From: Elmis aenea
Taxonomy: Eukaryota > Arthropoda > Insecta > Coleoptera > Elmidae
NCBI GenBank assembly: GCA_947652605.1
Contig: OX393581.1
Coordinates: 52,971,924 to 53,035,923, forward strand
DNA: 64,000 bases
Reading direction: 5' to 3'
Shown: positions 33,801 to 46,019 of the stretch, one piece after another
Layout: each line of letters begins with the position of its first letter
Position numbering within the stretch: position 1 is the first letter of the stretch
Made by a program: the position numbers and the translations under genes
The notes under the pieces: generated by a model
What the model was told of the DNA's origin: nothing
The model's input: only the letters and a program-made list of their open reading frames with translations
Database searches by the model: none

Positions 33801-35339
33801 CAGTTTAAATTTAAAAAATAGGTAAAGTTTTGTATCAAAATTCTTAAGACATTAAACTTGTTGGCTAGGCTTGTTTTACACAACATTTTCTTTAACCTAA
33901 TGTTATTATTTTAATTTATTATCCAATTTTCATCAACTTAATCCCTGCTAGCACTTAACTGCCACATTATATCAGAGCGAAAATAAGAAAAAGTATAGAA
34001 AATGCTGCGTAAGACAATCCTAAGAATATTTGTGCAGTGTCATAAATTCACAACTCCGCATTTAAGCTAAACGAAATGTATTCTTTATAAGTTAATTATC
34101 GCGGTGAAATATGATAGCTACCGAGCAAGACGTTTAAGGAGAGATTAACTACTTTGCTTGTTCCGAATACCGGTACCGATAAAGGCAAAAAACTGTTAAT
34201 TTATAATCATATTTAATAAAGCTTTCGCGGTGTTTTTTTTGAAACAATTATAACTTATCCTATGTTATTATGCTTCCCAAGTATTCGTATGTTGTTACCC
34301 GTTCCAGTATATTGTTTTTACATTTAATTTTGTTGTTGTTCTGATCGTCTTTTTGTTTTTCGTTTACGATCATTGTTTTTGTTTTATTAATGTTCACTTC
34401 CATTTCGTCCTCGATTTTTTCGGTCCATGCGTTCACTAACTTATTGAACTTGTTCAGACGCTTTAATTTTTAGTTGGCTTTGCATAAAATATAAAATGAT
34501 TTCCCGTGTTGTGCCATTTTCACCAGCAATCCAAACAATTTTCATTTTGTTTTTTCTATTCTCGATTTCATCCTCAGAATAACACATAAAATAAACCAAA
34601 ACACTAGAAGCAAGAAATGAGATTAAAAATTGAAGAAGCTTTATTGCTTTCTTTTCAAACGGAAATGATATTTGCGTCTTGTAAACGTGTGTACTCCAAC
34701 ATTTTTTTTTTATTAAGACGTGCAACATTTTGTAGTTCCTCAATGCACCCTATTAACAGCAAATATTTTTTAATTAGGACCTAATTAAGTCAAATGTCTT
34801 GCTGATTATTGGACCCACCTCTGTCAGTAAAATAATTTTTGGCGTTATATTATGATTGTGCCGTTAGCAGAAGCTTAAACTAAAAGTTGCAATAGTTGAT
34901 GTACTGCACAACATAAATTTTGAATACGTCCCTGTGTTGTCCCATTCATTCGTGTAAAGTTACAACGGTTTTTTGTGATTTTATGCCTTTTTTGGCAGCG
35001 TCGTAAGTTTTGCAGAAATACCTTTATTAAATTTCTTCGTTGTTTCACTGATGCGGTTGTATTACCCTTGAGAGAAGCAGGTTAAAATGAGCTCGCACTT
35101 TGTTTACTTAATTTTGACAATTCAGGGTTATATAACTTCACCCTAACATCAGCCTTTTTCATCCAAATGAATCTTATTATTACTTAGCGTCTCAGTGATT
35201 TTACCGCAAATTTAATACATTCATATTTGTTAATAATACTACGAAGTTTAATAATTATTAGAAACAACAACTGTTACGTACCGCACTGGCTCAGTATTAT
35301 AAAAGTCCTTATGCTTTTTTACTTATTTTCTTTTATACT
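33801..35339. other. Gene-free stretch
   Basis: No convincing gene. The 100-codon minus-strand frame at 34441-34743 has no recognisable domain. It contains a segment, KMKIVWIAGENGTTREII, that may be transposon-derived. Confidence 0.35.
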
Positions 35340-35360
35340 GAATACGACAGTTCTTGTGAA

Positions 35361-35594
35361 TTAGCGAAGATGTGAATAAGTAAAGGTATAAATTATACCT
35401 TGATCCAATGTCTGGAGTAACGAAGTAGTGTTTGTTGGTAGAAAAACTACTTGGACGTTGGGATGTCTCAAATCTTGTGGATGGCCTGGAGCATTATCTA
35501 TTAGTAAGAGCACCTTAAAGTCCAAATTCGTCTTCTTTGTATTAACCTCTGGCACAAAATACTTTAAAAACAATTCTCCAGTTTCTAAATACAA
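35361..35594 (-). pseudogene. pogo/Jerky-type DDE transposase fragment
   Basis: The minus strand encodes VLLLIDNAPGHPQDL followed by VQVVFLPTNTTSLLQTLDQG and a further short stretch. This is the second-Asp region of the DDE_1 (Tigger/Jerky/CENP-B-like) transposase core: the D of DNAPGHP is a catalytic acidic residue and LPTNTTSLLQ-x-LDQG is the signature that follows. Only about 78 codons remain. Confidence 0.9.
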
Positions 35595-35614
35595 ACATAC
35601 GCTAAATACATAAT

Positions 35615-36939
35615 AAGCATAGTGTTTTACGAGGGTTTTCGCAATAACCTTATCGCGTTAGAGTGAAACCGTGTTGTATGAGGGTTACATGTATTCTGTT
35701 TTAATTGTATTTATAGTCAGTCCCCATTTATTGTATTCATCGTCAAAATGGAGTGTTGATAGCTTTATATTATTACAACTTAAGTTAATGTTATTTAAAT
35801 ATATCATTAATGATTTTAGTATTTCGCAGGATACTAATTCAGTGTAGCTTACTTACAAATAAATAATTAACTGGTTGAAAATTTTCGTACTTTATTTATA
35901 AAGCTTTAAAATTTCTGTAACAAAAGACACCTAACTCAATTTAAAGTCGTTTACAAAAACCATAAAAATCAACTTTTTGTATCCACTTACTTTTCTATAA
36001 GAACTTCTAAGTGAGTTGTATCGATCACAATCGGGGAAAACATATCAGCCAAGCAAATTTCAGCGTCCTTTGTTCACTCCGTAATATAATTGTGCAAAAA
36101 AATATAATACAGTGTAAAAAGGCGCGAAGCGGGAAAAGATTGTGAGAGTAAATGAAACCAAGCGAGCGGAAATACTGAAGAACTTTACAGGATTTTTAAA
36201 GCAAAATTGTAAAGCGCCGAAAGCGTTATCCGCACAAGTGTCTGACGAGAGAATATTTGATTAGCCCAATCAATATATTTCTGAATAAATCTGCCATCTT
36301 GGAAATCAACGAAACGTCTCAGGGGATTTCCTTTGTCCGGATTTCGTTAAATATGATATATGGGATATAAGTAACTTACCATTCGAAAAAATCGGCACTT
36401 TATTTTTATCCTATTGCTCCCTGGGGGGTGTTCGAATAAAAGGACAAGTTCTTGTAGCTACGCATCCTGAATATTACCTTGATTAGGTTATAGATGTAAC
36501 AAACAGTCTTCGGTAACCTTTAAATCACAAACTTTTTGACGTAAATATCACTCGACTGAATCCAAACTCTGATACCGTAAAAATATCAAGACGTGCTTCT
36601 TTGTTTTTAAAGAATTTACCTTCAACAACTCCTCTTATTCATAAAGCGTCTCATAAAAAAGGATGATTAATAAACATATCAACTAGCTATGAGTATTTGC
36701 ATGTTTTGAACTTAGACCCCCTTCCGTCGCACATCGTGAGCTTTATCTTCGGAATCAGCGTAACTCAAACCTTTCCTACGATGAAACACTTCACAAATCC
36801 TAGAATTTTTCTGGAACGCCTTGATTATTTTGTAGGAAAATTCTGCTTGCATAAATATTGTGACGTCCGCTTATGCAACTTAAAAATTTTGTTGCTTTTG
36901 AATGAAATTGCTTAACCCCTTTAACTTCAAAACTTGAAA
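35615..36939. other. Gene-free stretch
   Basis: No gene recognised. A more balanced segment at about 36100-36420 contains no sustained coding frame. The 72-codon + frame at 36697-36915 lacks domain similarity. Confidence 0.35.
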
Positions 36940-37410
36940 AAAGAAAAAATTAAAATTCGTCAGTTTTCGATGCACACATTCTCTATAAGAAGGCCTGTGC
37001 AAATTTTTTGAAATTTTCATTAACGGTTTTAGAGAACCGTCCGAAAAACTATAATCTTGGGAAATACAGAGGTCGAATAAAAAATATTCAGGTGTACAAA
37101 ATAATTTAAAACTCGTCACTTTTCGATGCACGCGTTCTCTGTGAGTAGGCCTGAGCAAATTTTTTGAAATGTTCATCAAGGGTTTCAGAGAACCGCCAGT
37201 AAAACTATAATCTTGGGAAATACAGTGGGCGCTTATAATAAAAACTTTCCGGGTGTACAAAAAAAATAAAACTCGTCACTTTTCGACGCACGCGTTCTCT
37301 GTGAATAGGCTTGTGCAAATTTTTTGAAATGTTCATCAAGGGTTTTAGAGAACCGCCAATGAAACTATAATCTTGGGAAATATATAAGTCGCTCATAATA
37401 AAGTTGTTAT
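36940..37410. repeat. Tandem array, about 158-bp unit, three copies
   Basis: Units carry AAAACTCGTCACTTTTCGA, GCGTTCTCTGTGAGTAGGCC, CAAATTTTTTGAAATGTTCA, AGAGAACCGCC and CTATAATCTTGGGAAATACA. The conserved CTCT landmark recurs 156 and 160 bp apart. Units 2 and 3 are closest. A fourth copy lies alone 4 kb away at 41540-41715. Confidence 0.88.
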
Positions 37411-37541
37411 TTCAATAATTAAGAACCCCTTGCATTTTTCTAGTAATTTTTTTTACAAATATTTGGTCGATAATGAAGACAGTTTTATAATCTCGTATGA
37501 GCAGTTTACACTTAGCAGGATTACATTTTATGACAAATTTA

Positions 37542-37679
37542 TGCCCGGTATTATAGGTTCAGTTTAAACTGTTTGTCAAGTTTAAACTTAAGATTAATAA
37601 TAAGGTTACTATGGTTATTTTTGTTAATCTTAAGTTTAAACTTGACAAGCAGTTTAAACTGAACCTATAATACCGGGCA
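37542..37679. mobile_element. PIF/Harbinger-like hairpin MITE with TTA target duplication
   Basis: Two 57-bp arms (37541-37597 and 37624-37680) are complementary except for one mismatch, around a 26-bp loop. The termini are TGCCCGGTATTATAGG and its complement. TTA precedes (37539-37541) and follows (37680-37682), the 3-bp target typical of PIF/Harbinger. The near-perfect match implies a recent insertion. Confidence 0.88.
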
Positions 37680-37682
37680 TTA

Positions 37683-40600
37683 GTTGGTTAAGAATAGATC
37701 TATTTTCTTCAAATTAATATTAGTAGCAACAATGGACATTAGGCTAATACGTGTTGGTACATTAATCATCTTGATGAGTTAAGTTTTCTTGATTAATATC
37801 TATCAATAAGCAAATATGTACAGCTTACAATGCCATAGAAAGATACATTCGATTTTGAAATAATTTTCTGTATTACGCTTAATATAAAGTTCTTGTTTAG
37901 TAGAAGTGAATTACACTAGTTATTTGTTTTAAAAATAACGTAACATAGTTTTTTGCCTTAACAAAAATACGCGCGATGATAATTATTTGTCGTTAAAATC
38001 AGACAATCTGATTAGCTATGAATTTTTTTTGTGGTTGCTTAGTAAAAAGTAAAAGATATGAAATTTGCAAAATTACCGTGATTTATATAGCAGCAATTTG
38101 GGTGCGGAATTATAAAACGCCCAACTTACGGGAACGTTAAAGTATCAACCAATTTTTTTTTACTTTTTTTTTTTCAAACTGCATTGATTTTACGAAGATA
38201 AATTACCAAATATGAGTACAAGCAGCGTTGTCTATTAGAGTGATTTAAAGCTGTAAAAGTCACATCAATCTAAATTTATATAACAGCGGCCGTTTCCGTC
38301 AAAAGAAAGCTCTTTCATTATTAAAATTGTACCCTTCACTCAATAATTTCGGTTTTTGAACATTTTTGTTAAAAAGTTGTTCAATGTCATCCATTTCAAT
38401 ATGGTGGTAATTATTAGGTGAGCTTAAATGGACGTTAATTATTTTTAATGTGTGTAAAAGTGGGTTAATTAAATTTCCACTGGAGCTAAGATAATTCAGA
38501 AACTAACTTAGCTCAAAAACTTGTGTAACGAAGATTTTTATGATAGTCAAGAATCAGCAAGTTTCGTAAAAACAAAAGATTAGTTAATAAGTTTTTTGTG
38601 GATGTAGTTGGTTAATATATTTGTATAGGTAAATAATACTCCTAATTATTTAATTAAGAAAGCTGGTGACGTGAAGCCTTGAAACCGGTGTAGTTAGTCT
38701 GAATATGATTTTTTTTTATTACGTACATTTTTATTAATGTAAGCACCGTATGGTTGTGCTAATGACTTCAGTTTTATATTTTTAATACTGTAGCTGGAGG
38801 GTCGAATGAATCAACTCTTAATAAAAATTCGTTGCACTCGTAAACCCGAAAACATAATAATATAAAATTCTCAACTCTCCTAATCTCTAAAAGTAAAGTA
38901 ATACTCCGAAAAATAATCTGCAGATGACATAATAAAACATAAGTACCTCTCTACGTTGGGTAAAGTAACCCTGATTAAATTGCTTCACTTTAAGACCGGC
39001 GGAATAAAGTAAAAATATAATATTCATCTCTGCAACTGCATTAGTATTTATTAAAGCGCAGAGCAGGATCTACCGTAAAGATGTCCGACAAACATCTCAC
39101 TTCTGCCGTTGTTAATGCTCCGAATAACATTAATGATCGTAGTTTAAAAAAAAAATTAAACTTGGTTCATTATACTGCGAGATTACTTTCGGGAAAAGTT
39201 TTTGCAGGGAATACGGAATTTCAGTTGGACTTCAGTTCTGCGTTCTCTTCGAGAAACAAAACAATTTAACGATGACGGTCGTTTTGAAATACAATTTAAG
39301 AAGTAAAGTTTAAATTTTGTTCAAGAATTTTATTTTCGAACGTTAGGAATTGTGTTAGAAATTATGACTGTGTTGAAAAGAAAAAATTTAAAATAAGTTT
39401 TTTTTCCTGCTCATCAGGTTGACGCTTAAATATTGCGAAAAACTTCGGGAGGTAATGCTTTATCAAAAATTTAGGGTGGCTGTTGCATAATGTTCTTTCC
39501 TTGGACTTCTTTTTTCGGATTTACACCCCCCCTGAAAAGAAGCTGTAAAATAAGCTTTATATTTTTTTTTCCTGAAATTTGGAGATCTGTAGAAGGATTA
39601 TATATTTTTTAAACGTTATTTAATAGGATACATTAGAGTAGAAAAGAAAGCCGATTTGCTGAATTTAATCTGTACTTTAATTTAATGGTAACTATTCCAT
39701 TGCAGTTTATTTACTAGAACAGCAAGTGCAAGTAAGTCAATAATTTATTTCTAAAGATATTCAAAACCAATTCACACTAAATAAATGTATTAATCAAGAA
39801 AGTAGTACAACTAGCAGATAGTAATAAATTGCAAGATAAATATTCTCTCGCTAAGTTCAATCTATTACAACAAGCTATAGTGAACCAACCCACCCTCAAC
39901 TCTAGTGGATATAAATTATCAATTCCATCAGCTTCTAGGCGCGGTACCGAGCCGTCAAGTCTGACAGACATTTATAAATATCGCTTACAAGAAATGACTG
40001 AAATAAGAGCCTCTTTTCCATTTATTAGAGTTCTTAGCAACCGCAATGAATAAATGCACTACTCGCGAAACCTATTATTCAACCGAAATATTACGAGTGC
40101 GTCTTTCAGCGCTGAAATAACAAATAACTACCGGGGAATATTTGTTACATAGTTTCATTAGTTGGTGCTTGTTTAGCAGACGTTATTGATATATTTTATT
40201 TTATTTTTTTACTAAAGATTTTTTTTGCTGGAGATTCTTGTGTATAATTTTTTATTAAACTTGTTTATTTAACTAAGCAAGCCATGTTAACATTAAACGA
40301 TTACAAACCTAAATAACTATTATTTAATAATAATTTAAAAAATTCACAAAAAGTTAAAAATATTCAAATTTTTGCAATTAAGTCAGTGCTTTCCAACCTT
40401 TTTATCTTTGCGCCCCCCTTTTCGATATGAACTGTTAAAACATCAATAGGTGACATGTTTTAATGCATTTCTTTGCACCACTTAATTATTTTATCCTTTA
40501 ATGTTATAAAAAACAGTGGACTTAAGGTGCCCCCCTATCTTATTCCCACTGTTGTTTTAAACTGTTGGGGGTAGCAATGTGAAAATCTGTTAAATATCCA

Positions 40601-41539
40601 TGAAAGATCAAAAGTTCATTGCACACGTCCAGTATATAATACGTGAGAAACTATTTCATCCAGAATGTGCGCTATTTTTTGCAGAATTCTACAAGCACCC
40701 TCATAAGTGACGGTTCATAGCACATTATTCATGTTTTATGAGCTAGGAGGCAAACCGAGAGAAACTGTTAACTGTTACAATGCCTGGCCCTATCGTCCGC
40801 CGTTCTGTGCGACATAAGAATCGTCGATATGGCAAACTTTTTCGTTTCCACACTCACTCCAACTTTGCTAAGTTTTATCTTAAACCTTTATCATGGTATG
40901 CAAATGTTGGGAACTTGTTTAAGGCTGCAGCCGTATGGACTACATTTTAAGTTTTTATTCTAAGTGAAATAACCATTGTTTTCGGGATTAAACGTGGTTT
41001 TGCCATTTGGTTGGCATTTAAAGCACAAAAAGGCAATAGCCCTTACAGTTGTATTAATCGCAATTTAAGCAACCCTGACGAATTTGTTTATAGTTACGCT
41101 GTACACCGGTATTATGCTTCAGAGAATTATGCAAAATAAACAATATTAGAATGCAAATCAGCCCTTAGATTGGAAATTTGCATAACCTGTTTAACATGAC
41201 TTCCTGTACCCCATGATCTAGCTCTAAACATACGTCTCTTCCCCTTTATTAGAACATAAGCGTAGTGGATGCCAGAAATTTCTGCTTAATAAGTTTAGCC
41301 TTTGGTGTAAGCTTTTTACTTGATAAGTTAGTCGTGAATATTAGCTCGAAAAGTTTTAGTAGACATTCTAGCAAATTCCGCACACTACTTCATAGAATAA
41401 TTGGCTTTTGCTTAGTGGCACATAAACAAAAAAAAGATAAATATTTAATGTGCTGTGTTATAATACAATTTAAGGTACTCATACCGACATCTTTAAGTTT
41501 ATTTTATGTAAAACAAAAATATTCTCACGTGTTGGTGTG
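37683..41539. other. Gene-free stretch
   Basis: Mostly AT-rich with no gene I can support. CAGTGCTTTCCAACC at 40384 followed by TGCGCCCCCC looks like a hAT terminus, but the opposite end was not found. Short open frames at 39081, 39829 and 41265 have no domain similarity. A balanced patch near 40740-41120 is non-coding. Confidence 0.35.
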
Positions 41540-41715
41540 AAAAACTATAATCTTGGAAAATACAGAGGTCGCTCATGTAAAAAAATTTCCGGGTGTACAA
41601 AAAAATTAAAACTCGTCACTTTTCGATGCACGCGTTCTCTGTGAGTAGGCCTGTGCAAATTTTTTGAAATTATCATTAACGGTTTCAGAGAACCGCCCGA
41701 AAAACTATAAGGAAG
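41540..41715. repeat. Dispersed single copy of the 158-bp repeat
   Basis: One unit matching the array at 36940-37410: same AAAACTCGTCACTTTTCGATG, GCGTTCTCTGTGAGTAGGCC and AGAGAACCGCCCGAAAAACTA blocks, and part of a second unit at its left (AAAACTATAATCTTGG). Its presence away from the array shows the unit can move or has been copied. Confidence 0.88.
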
Positions 41716-42119
41716 CTCAAACGAATTAACAGAGAAGAAAGAGCAAAGCAAAGGTAGATCAGAATAAGAGCAAAGATGGAAATAGAGAGGGGTAAAAATT
41801 TCAAAGTGGGATTTAATAAATTAATAATTGAAGGTAAGAAATGGGAATAGAACAAAGATAGGGATAAGCTGGAAAAATCAAAAACAGTAAATTAGGATGG
41901 CTAACAGAGATTTTGACCAGCCTATGATAGAGGATTTGAGAATGAAAAATAATAAACCTCCGCAGGGTAGAAGAGGACTGTTATAACTAACTAAAGAAAT
42001 ATTCTTTTACTTACATTTCAAACATTTATGTCACTTCATATTTCGTGTTATTTGTCAATGTTTTCAATGAGTTATTTCCGAATATCAAATTATAATTTTG
42101 ATTGAAAAGTAAATGCTCC

Positions 42120-42450
42120 AATTATATTAATTCGTGTTTCGAGTACAATGTTGACTGTTGGCGAAGTTGAGACCTCATTAGCTTAATTTAGTTAAAACAT
42201 GATTCGCCATTAGCGTCGCGCAACATAAGAGCGCTCTTCAGTTTACGAAGCCAATTGACTTTTGTTAAACTCCCTCCACGCTCAAAACTGTTCTACAAGC
42301 ATCGGATAATCTGCATTATTTTTACTTGTTACTGTGGCGCAGCTACGGTCGTTGAAAAGCTTGATTTGCAGTTGATAATAACAGGATTAGTTTTGGTCGA
42401 GTTCACACACAAATTGCACAATTGCGGCGTTTCGGACTAAAACAATGAAT
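42120..42450. promoter_or_regulatory. Candidate regulatory island (non-coding)
   Basis: A GC-balanced block between AT-rich DNA, with CCTCATTAGCTTAATTTAG, GCCATTAGCGTCGCGC and AAGAGCGCTCTTCAG (a palindrome). The 61-codon open frame inside has no recognisable domain. The regulatory call is inference. Confidence 0.3.
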
Positions 42451-43408
42451 TATTCAGTTTTGGAATAATAACTTTAGCTGACATGCATAGATTTCTTCTA
42501 TGCAAAATCATTTGCACCCTACAAAAGGACCAAAAAAACTATCATTGAAGAATTATTAGTGAGTCGATAAAAACTTCACTTTCACAAAATTCATTGTATC
42601 AATAAAAAGAAAGGTTGTATTTGGAACAAAAATTTGTAAGAGGATGTTTTGTTGTTAAAAATTCATTTAACTTTATACATTTTTAGATAAACGTCTCTAC
42701 TAAGACAGCTGCGTGTGTAAATACATAAATAAATAAGATTACTGCTAATAAAAAGACAATAGTCTTGAAAAGTCTTGCTTTTCTACAAGATATCCTTCAT
42801 AAAAAATAATTTTCACTTAAAGTACAGGGTGGCCTATTTTCGATGCCCATACAGGGTATCTCGGTTATTATCAGAGATAGAAAAAAAACTAAGTACGTAG
42901 TCTCCATTTTTTTTTTCGAGAGAAATTCACGACTTTTGTATGTGGCAGGTAAATTTTACTTTCTATAAATTTTCATTGGAATACGTTTGGGGCTCTCTGA
43001 CTGGATACCTGCGTTAGTTATAATCAATATTTAACAATGCTTTGATTACAATAATTACAAAAGCTTTTTCTTATAGTTAATGACACCAACAACGGAATAA
43101 ATTTTGTTTACGTTAAGCAAGTCACGAATCGGCTTAGTTTATTAAATTTATGACAAACGATCTCAGGATACGTCGCTTGTTTTAAAGTTTGCGACCACAA
43201 TATAACCGACCCACAATCAATTACTTTAATTAACTCGCACATATCGATTAAAAAGTTAAGGTTAGACGGGACCGGCTTTATTACATAATAAGGTTGCGTC
43301 AAGGTTGCGTTGCCGGCAATTTTAGCAAAACAAATTTAATGTAGGTAATTAGCATTAAGTTTATTGTTGGTCTAGTCGTAAATACATTTTTAAAATTTGT
43401 GTAGACGA

Positions 43409-43431
43409 TGATTTATTTATTTATTTATTTA
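43409..43431. repeat. ATTT microsatellite
   Basis: About five perfect ATTT units (ATTTATTTATTTATTTATTT) at the 3' boundary of a LINE fragment. LINE insertions often end in such simple repeats. Confidence 0.85.
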
Positions 43432-43439
43432 GTCATGAG

Positions 43440-44535
43440 TCCTACTGTTAGGTGCAGGACTGTTGAGTTGTGTTGTACTGATTTTTTCCATGTTTTTCTG
43501 TCTTGTGCTAGCTTTTTTATGTATTTCCATCAGTTGCTGCCTTTTTGACCTCGTCTTGCCACGTTTTTCTCGGTCTACCTCTTTTGTTTTTTTCCTTGTG
43601 ATCTTGCTTCACGGGCGTTTCTGGTTAACCTTTCTTCTTTCATCTTATAAATGTGACCCAAACATCCCAGCTGTCTTTCTTGTATTTTTGTTTCAGTTGA
43701 TTTTATCAATAATTGTTCTCTATATGTTTCGTTTCTGATTCCATCTTTTTTGGTTTTTCCTTGGATTTTTCTTATAAATCTCATTAATGCTGCATTCACT
43801 GGGCTACTATTTTTATTTGTGTGTGTCCAAGTTTCATTTCTGTATGAAAGTGCCGGAGTTGCTAATTTTACACCACTTTCACTTTTGTTCGTTCTGGGAC
43901 TTCTCTAATTACCAAAATGTTAAATATTCTTCCCACTATTCCTGTCCTTTCGCTTATTTCCTTGTCCATTCCTCCATTTTTCTCTATGATCACTCCTAAA
44001 TATTTAAAGCTTTCTACCTGTTACAACCTAAGCCCATTTAAAGTGATGTTATGCCCTTTGTTCTCTGTTGTAATGATCTTAGTTTTAGTTTTTTCGGTAT
44101 TTAGTTTCATTTTAATTTTGTCCAATTCCAGGTTTAGAGTTTCTAGATTATGTTGCAGATTCTTTTCTGTTTTTTCGACTAAGACTATTAGCTCCGTTAC
44201 ATTTATTTTTCCATTTTCCAGTTGTCTAGGTGAAACGGTCTCATTTTTTGTTCTACTTCTTTAATTACCCCATCTACAACTACTGAGAATAATAGTGGGC
44301 CGAGCACGCATCCTTGTTTTAAGCCCTCTTTTGTTTCAAACTCTTCCGGTTCTTTATTTTGGGTTCTTACAATACTTACCGTTGTTTCGTACATCGTTTT
44401 TATTATGTCGATTGTTTCTATTTCTATTCTTTTTGCTTAAGCCCCTCCACTCGTCTTTTCTTTTGATTTTATTGAATGCTTTTTTCAAGTCTATAAAACA
44501 TAAATTAATGTATTTCCTTGTTTTTTGTTAAGCTC
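43440..44535 (-). pseudogene. Degraded LINE reverse transcriptase, minus strand
   Basis: In order along the minus strand I read a degraded LKKAFNKIKRK-type segment (family form DLEKAFDKIKR), MYETTVSIVRTQNKEPEEF, KEGLKQGCVLGPLLFSVVVD, VIKEVEQKMRPFHLDNWKME, then NLQHNLETLNLELDKIKMKL and, further on, RNETYREQ, ERQLGCLGHIYKM. This is the palm to C-terminus of a non-LTR reverse transcriptase broken by several frameshifts. Just after NVTELI the frame passes straight to VLVEKTEK, so the catalytic FADD box has been deleted. It ends at an ATTT repeat. Confidence 0.88.
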
Positions 44536-44939
44536 TTCTCTTAATATAAAGTCTTGCGTACTCCTTCCTCTTCTAAAACTGTATTGGGAATGCAACTAAT
44601 TTTGGAAGCTAATTTTAAGAGAAATAGTTACAAAATGGTTTCTTTAAGAGATGATTTTAGTTTATGATTAGAGGTAGGTATGACATGGCTCTCAGCATAA
44701 AAAAGATCACGTTGTCAAAGCCAAGTTAATACAAAATTTTATCAGATTATTGCATATTTTACAGGCGATCCTAAAAATGTTGCTACTCCTTTTTACTATA
44801 GCACAACATCTGATTAGTGCACTCGATTTTGCATCTACTTAGACATATTTATGTGTGCGGTATTTAGTCCGAGCCTCAAAACTCAAGTTATATTGGTTAT
44901 TGCAAATTTGCTACGCTATATAAAAGCTATGAATATGAA

Positions 44940-45430
44940 TCTTGCAGGGTAAATTGCCCGGTAAAGAAGCCCCGATAGTATAAGGAAGCACTTCAATCAT
45001 AACTCCATCAACCAAGGCCGATCGATTCGAGTCGCTTTTATGCGCATCAAAATGAAATCTCTAACATACCCAAATAACACAACCACCACATTCACAACCC
45101 GACTTCAAGGCTCGGAAGGGAATCACTCTGCCGGGCATACTCCCGTGATTAGCATTCAGCGAAAGGAGCAAGACACCCACAATAGAAATAGTGCATCTAC
45201 TATTGTGGTCCTCTGGAGATACAACCGGCATTTCTTTATCGAATGCGTGGTAAAAGGATTCTCCATCCCGGGGCTCTCTTGGGGCAAGGAACACGCTCTG
45301 AGCGGAACGCCGGCACTTCAAATACACGCGCTTCACTTTGGTTTCATAAAGATATTCCCTCTAAAAACAAATAAAATCGAGGAGTACAAGTTGATCGAAA
45401 GAAACATCGCCGAAATATAATTTATCCGGT
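44940..45430. promoter_or_regulatory. Candidate regulatory island (non-coding)
   Basis: About 490 bp of balanced, complex sequence in an AT-rich setting. Overlapping open frames exist on both strands (126 codons +, 91 codons -) with no family resemblance, which is more typical of GC-balanced non-coding DNA than of a gene. It contains a small hairpin: CCACAATAG (45177-45185) with CTATTGTGG (45200-45208). Confidence 0.35.
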
Positions 45431-46019
45431 CACTTCACTCAAGACATGCATTCATCATATCTAAAAATCGTATCATACTGTTGCAGGATTGTGCTGTGGC
45501 AGGAGGTGTATGTATCTTTAAAGCAACAGTAGCTAGAGAACAAATAATAAGGATCTTATGTAGCAATTATGCGACATTTTTTGTTAAAACTTAATGGTTT
45601 TCACCTTATCAAAATTATATCTTTACATACTTCAGCATCAGCATTATCTTAACAATACCCCAAATATTCCAATTAGTTGTCCCTAACCACCTATCTTATG
45701 AATGTAAAATCGTTGCTAAATGCAGAATGAAAGTGACTGTATTCAAACTTTAACAGTAGATCACGAAAAACTTTGCTTGTATTAATTGTTTTACAGAGTG
45801 AATTTTTTGAATCTTGAACACAATTTATTTACTGATGACGTATCATTAGTATGGAAGTAATTATTACGAGAAAAGTTACAAAAGTGTGTAAAAATTATCA
45901 ATAAAGTATAAAGAAAGAGTAGAGGTTGCCGAAGATTGAAGGTAATAACTTCTGAGAAGTGAATTGGGAGTCTAGAAGTAAAGTTTATTTCGTCCTAATG
46001 CAATTTTTTTCACGTGGAA

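Noticed and set aside
36940..37410. CRISPR-like array
   Set aside because: Units are contiguous 158-bp tandem repeats without unique spacers, in a eukaryotic genome.
43463..44264. Plus-strand hydrophobic frames resembling membrane proteins
   Set aside because: They are the antisense of a LINE reverse transcriptase; the Phe/Leu-rich look comes from reading Lys/Glu-rich coding DNA backwards.
45040..45420. 126-codon plus-strand frame as a gene
   Set aside because: An overlapping 91-codon frame lies on the other strand, there is no family match, and nearby islands show the same behaviour without genes. Kept as a regulatory candidate only.
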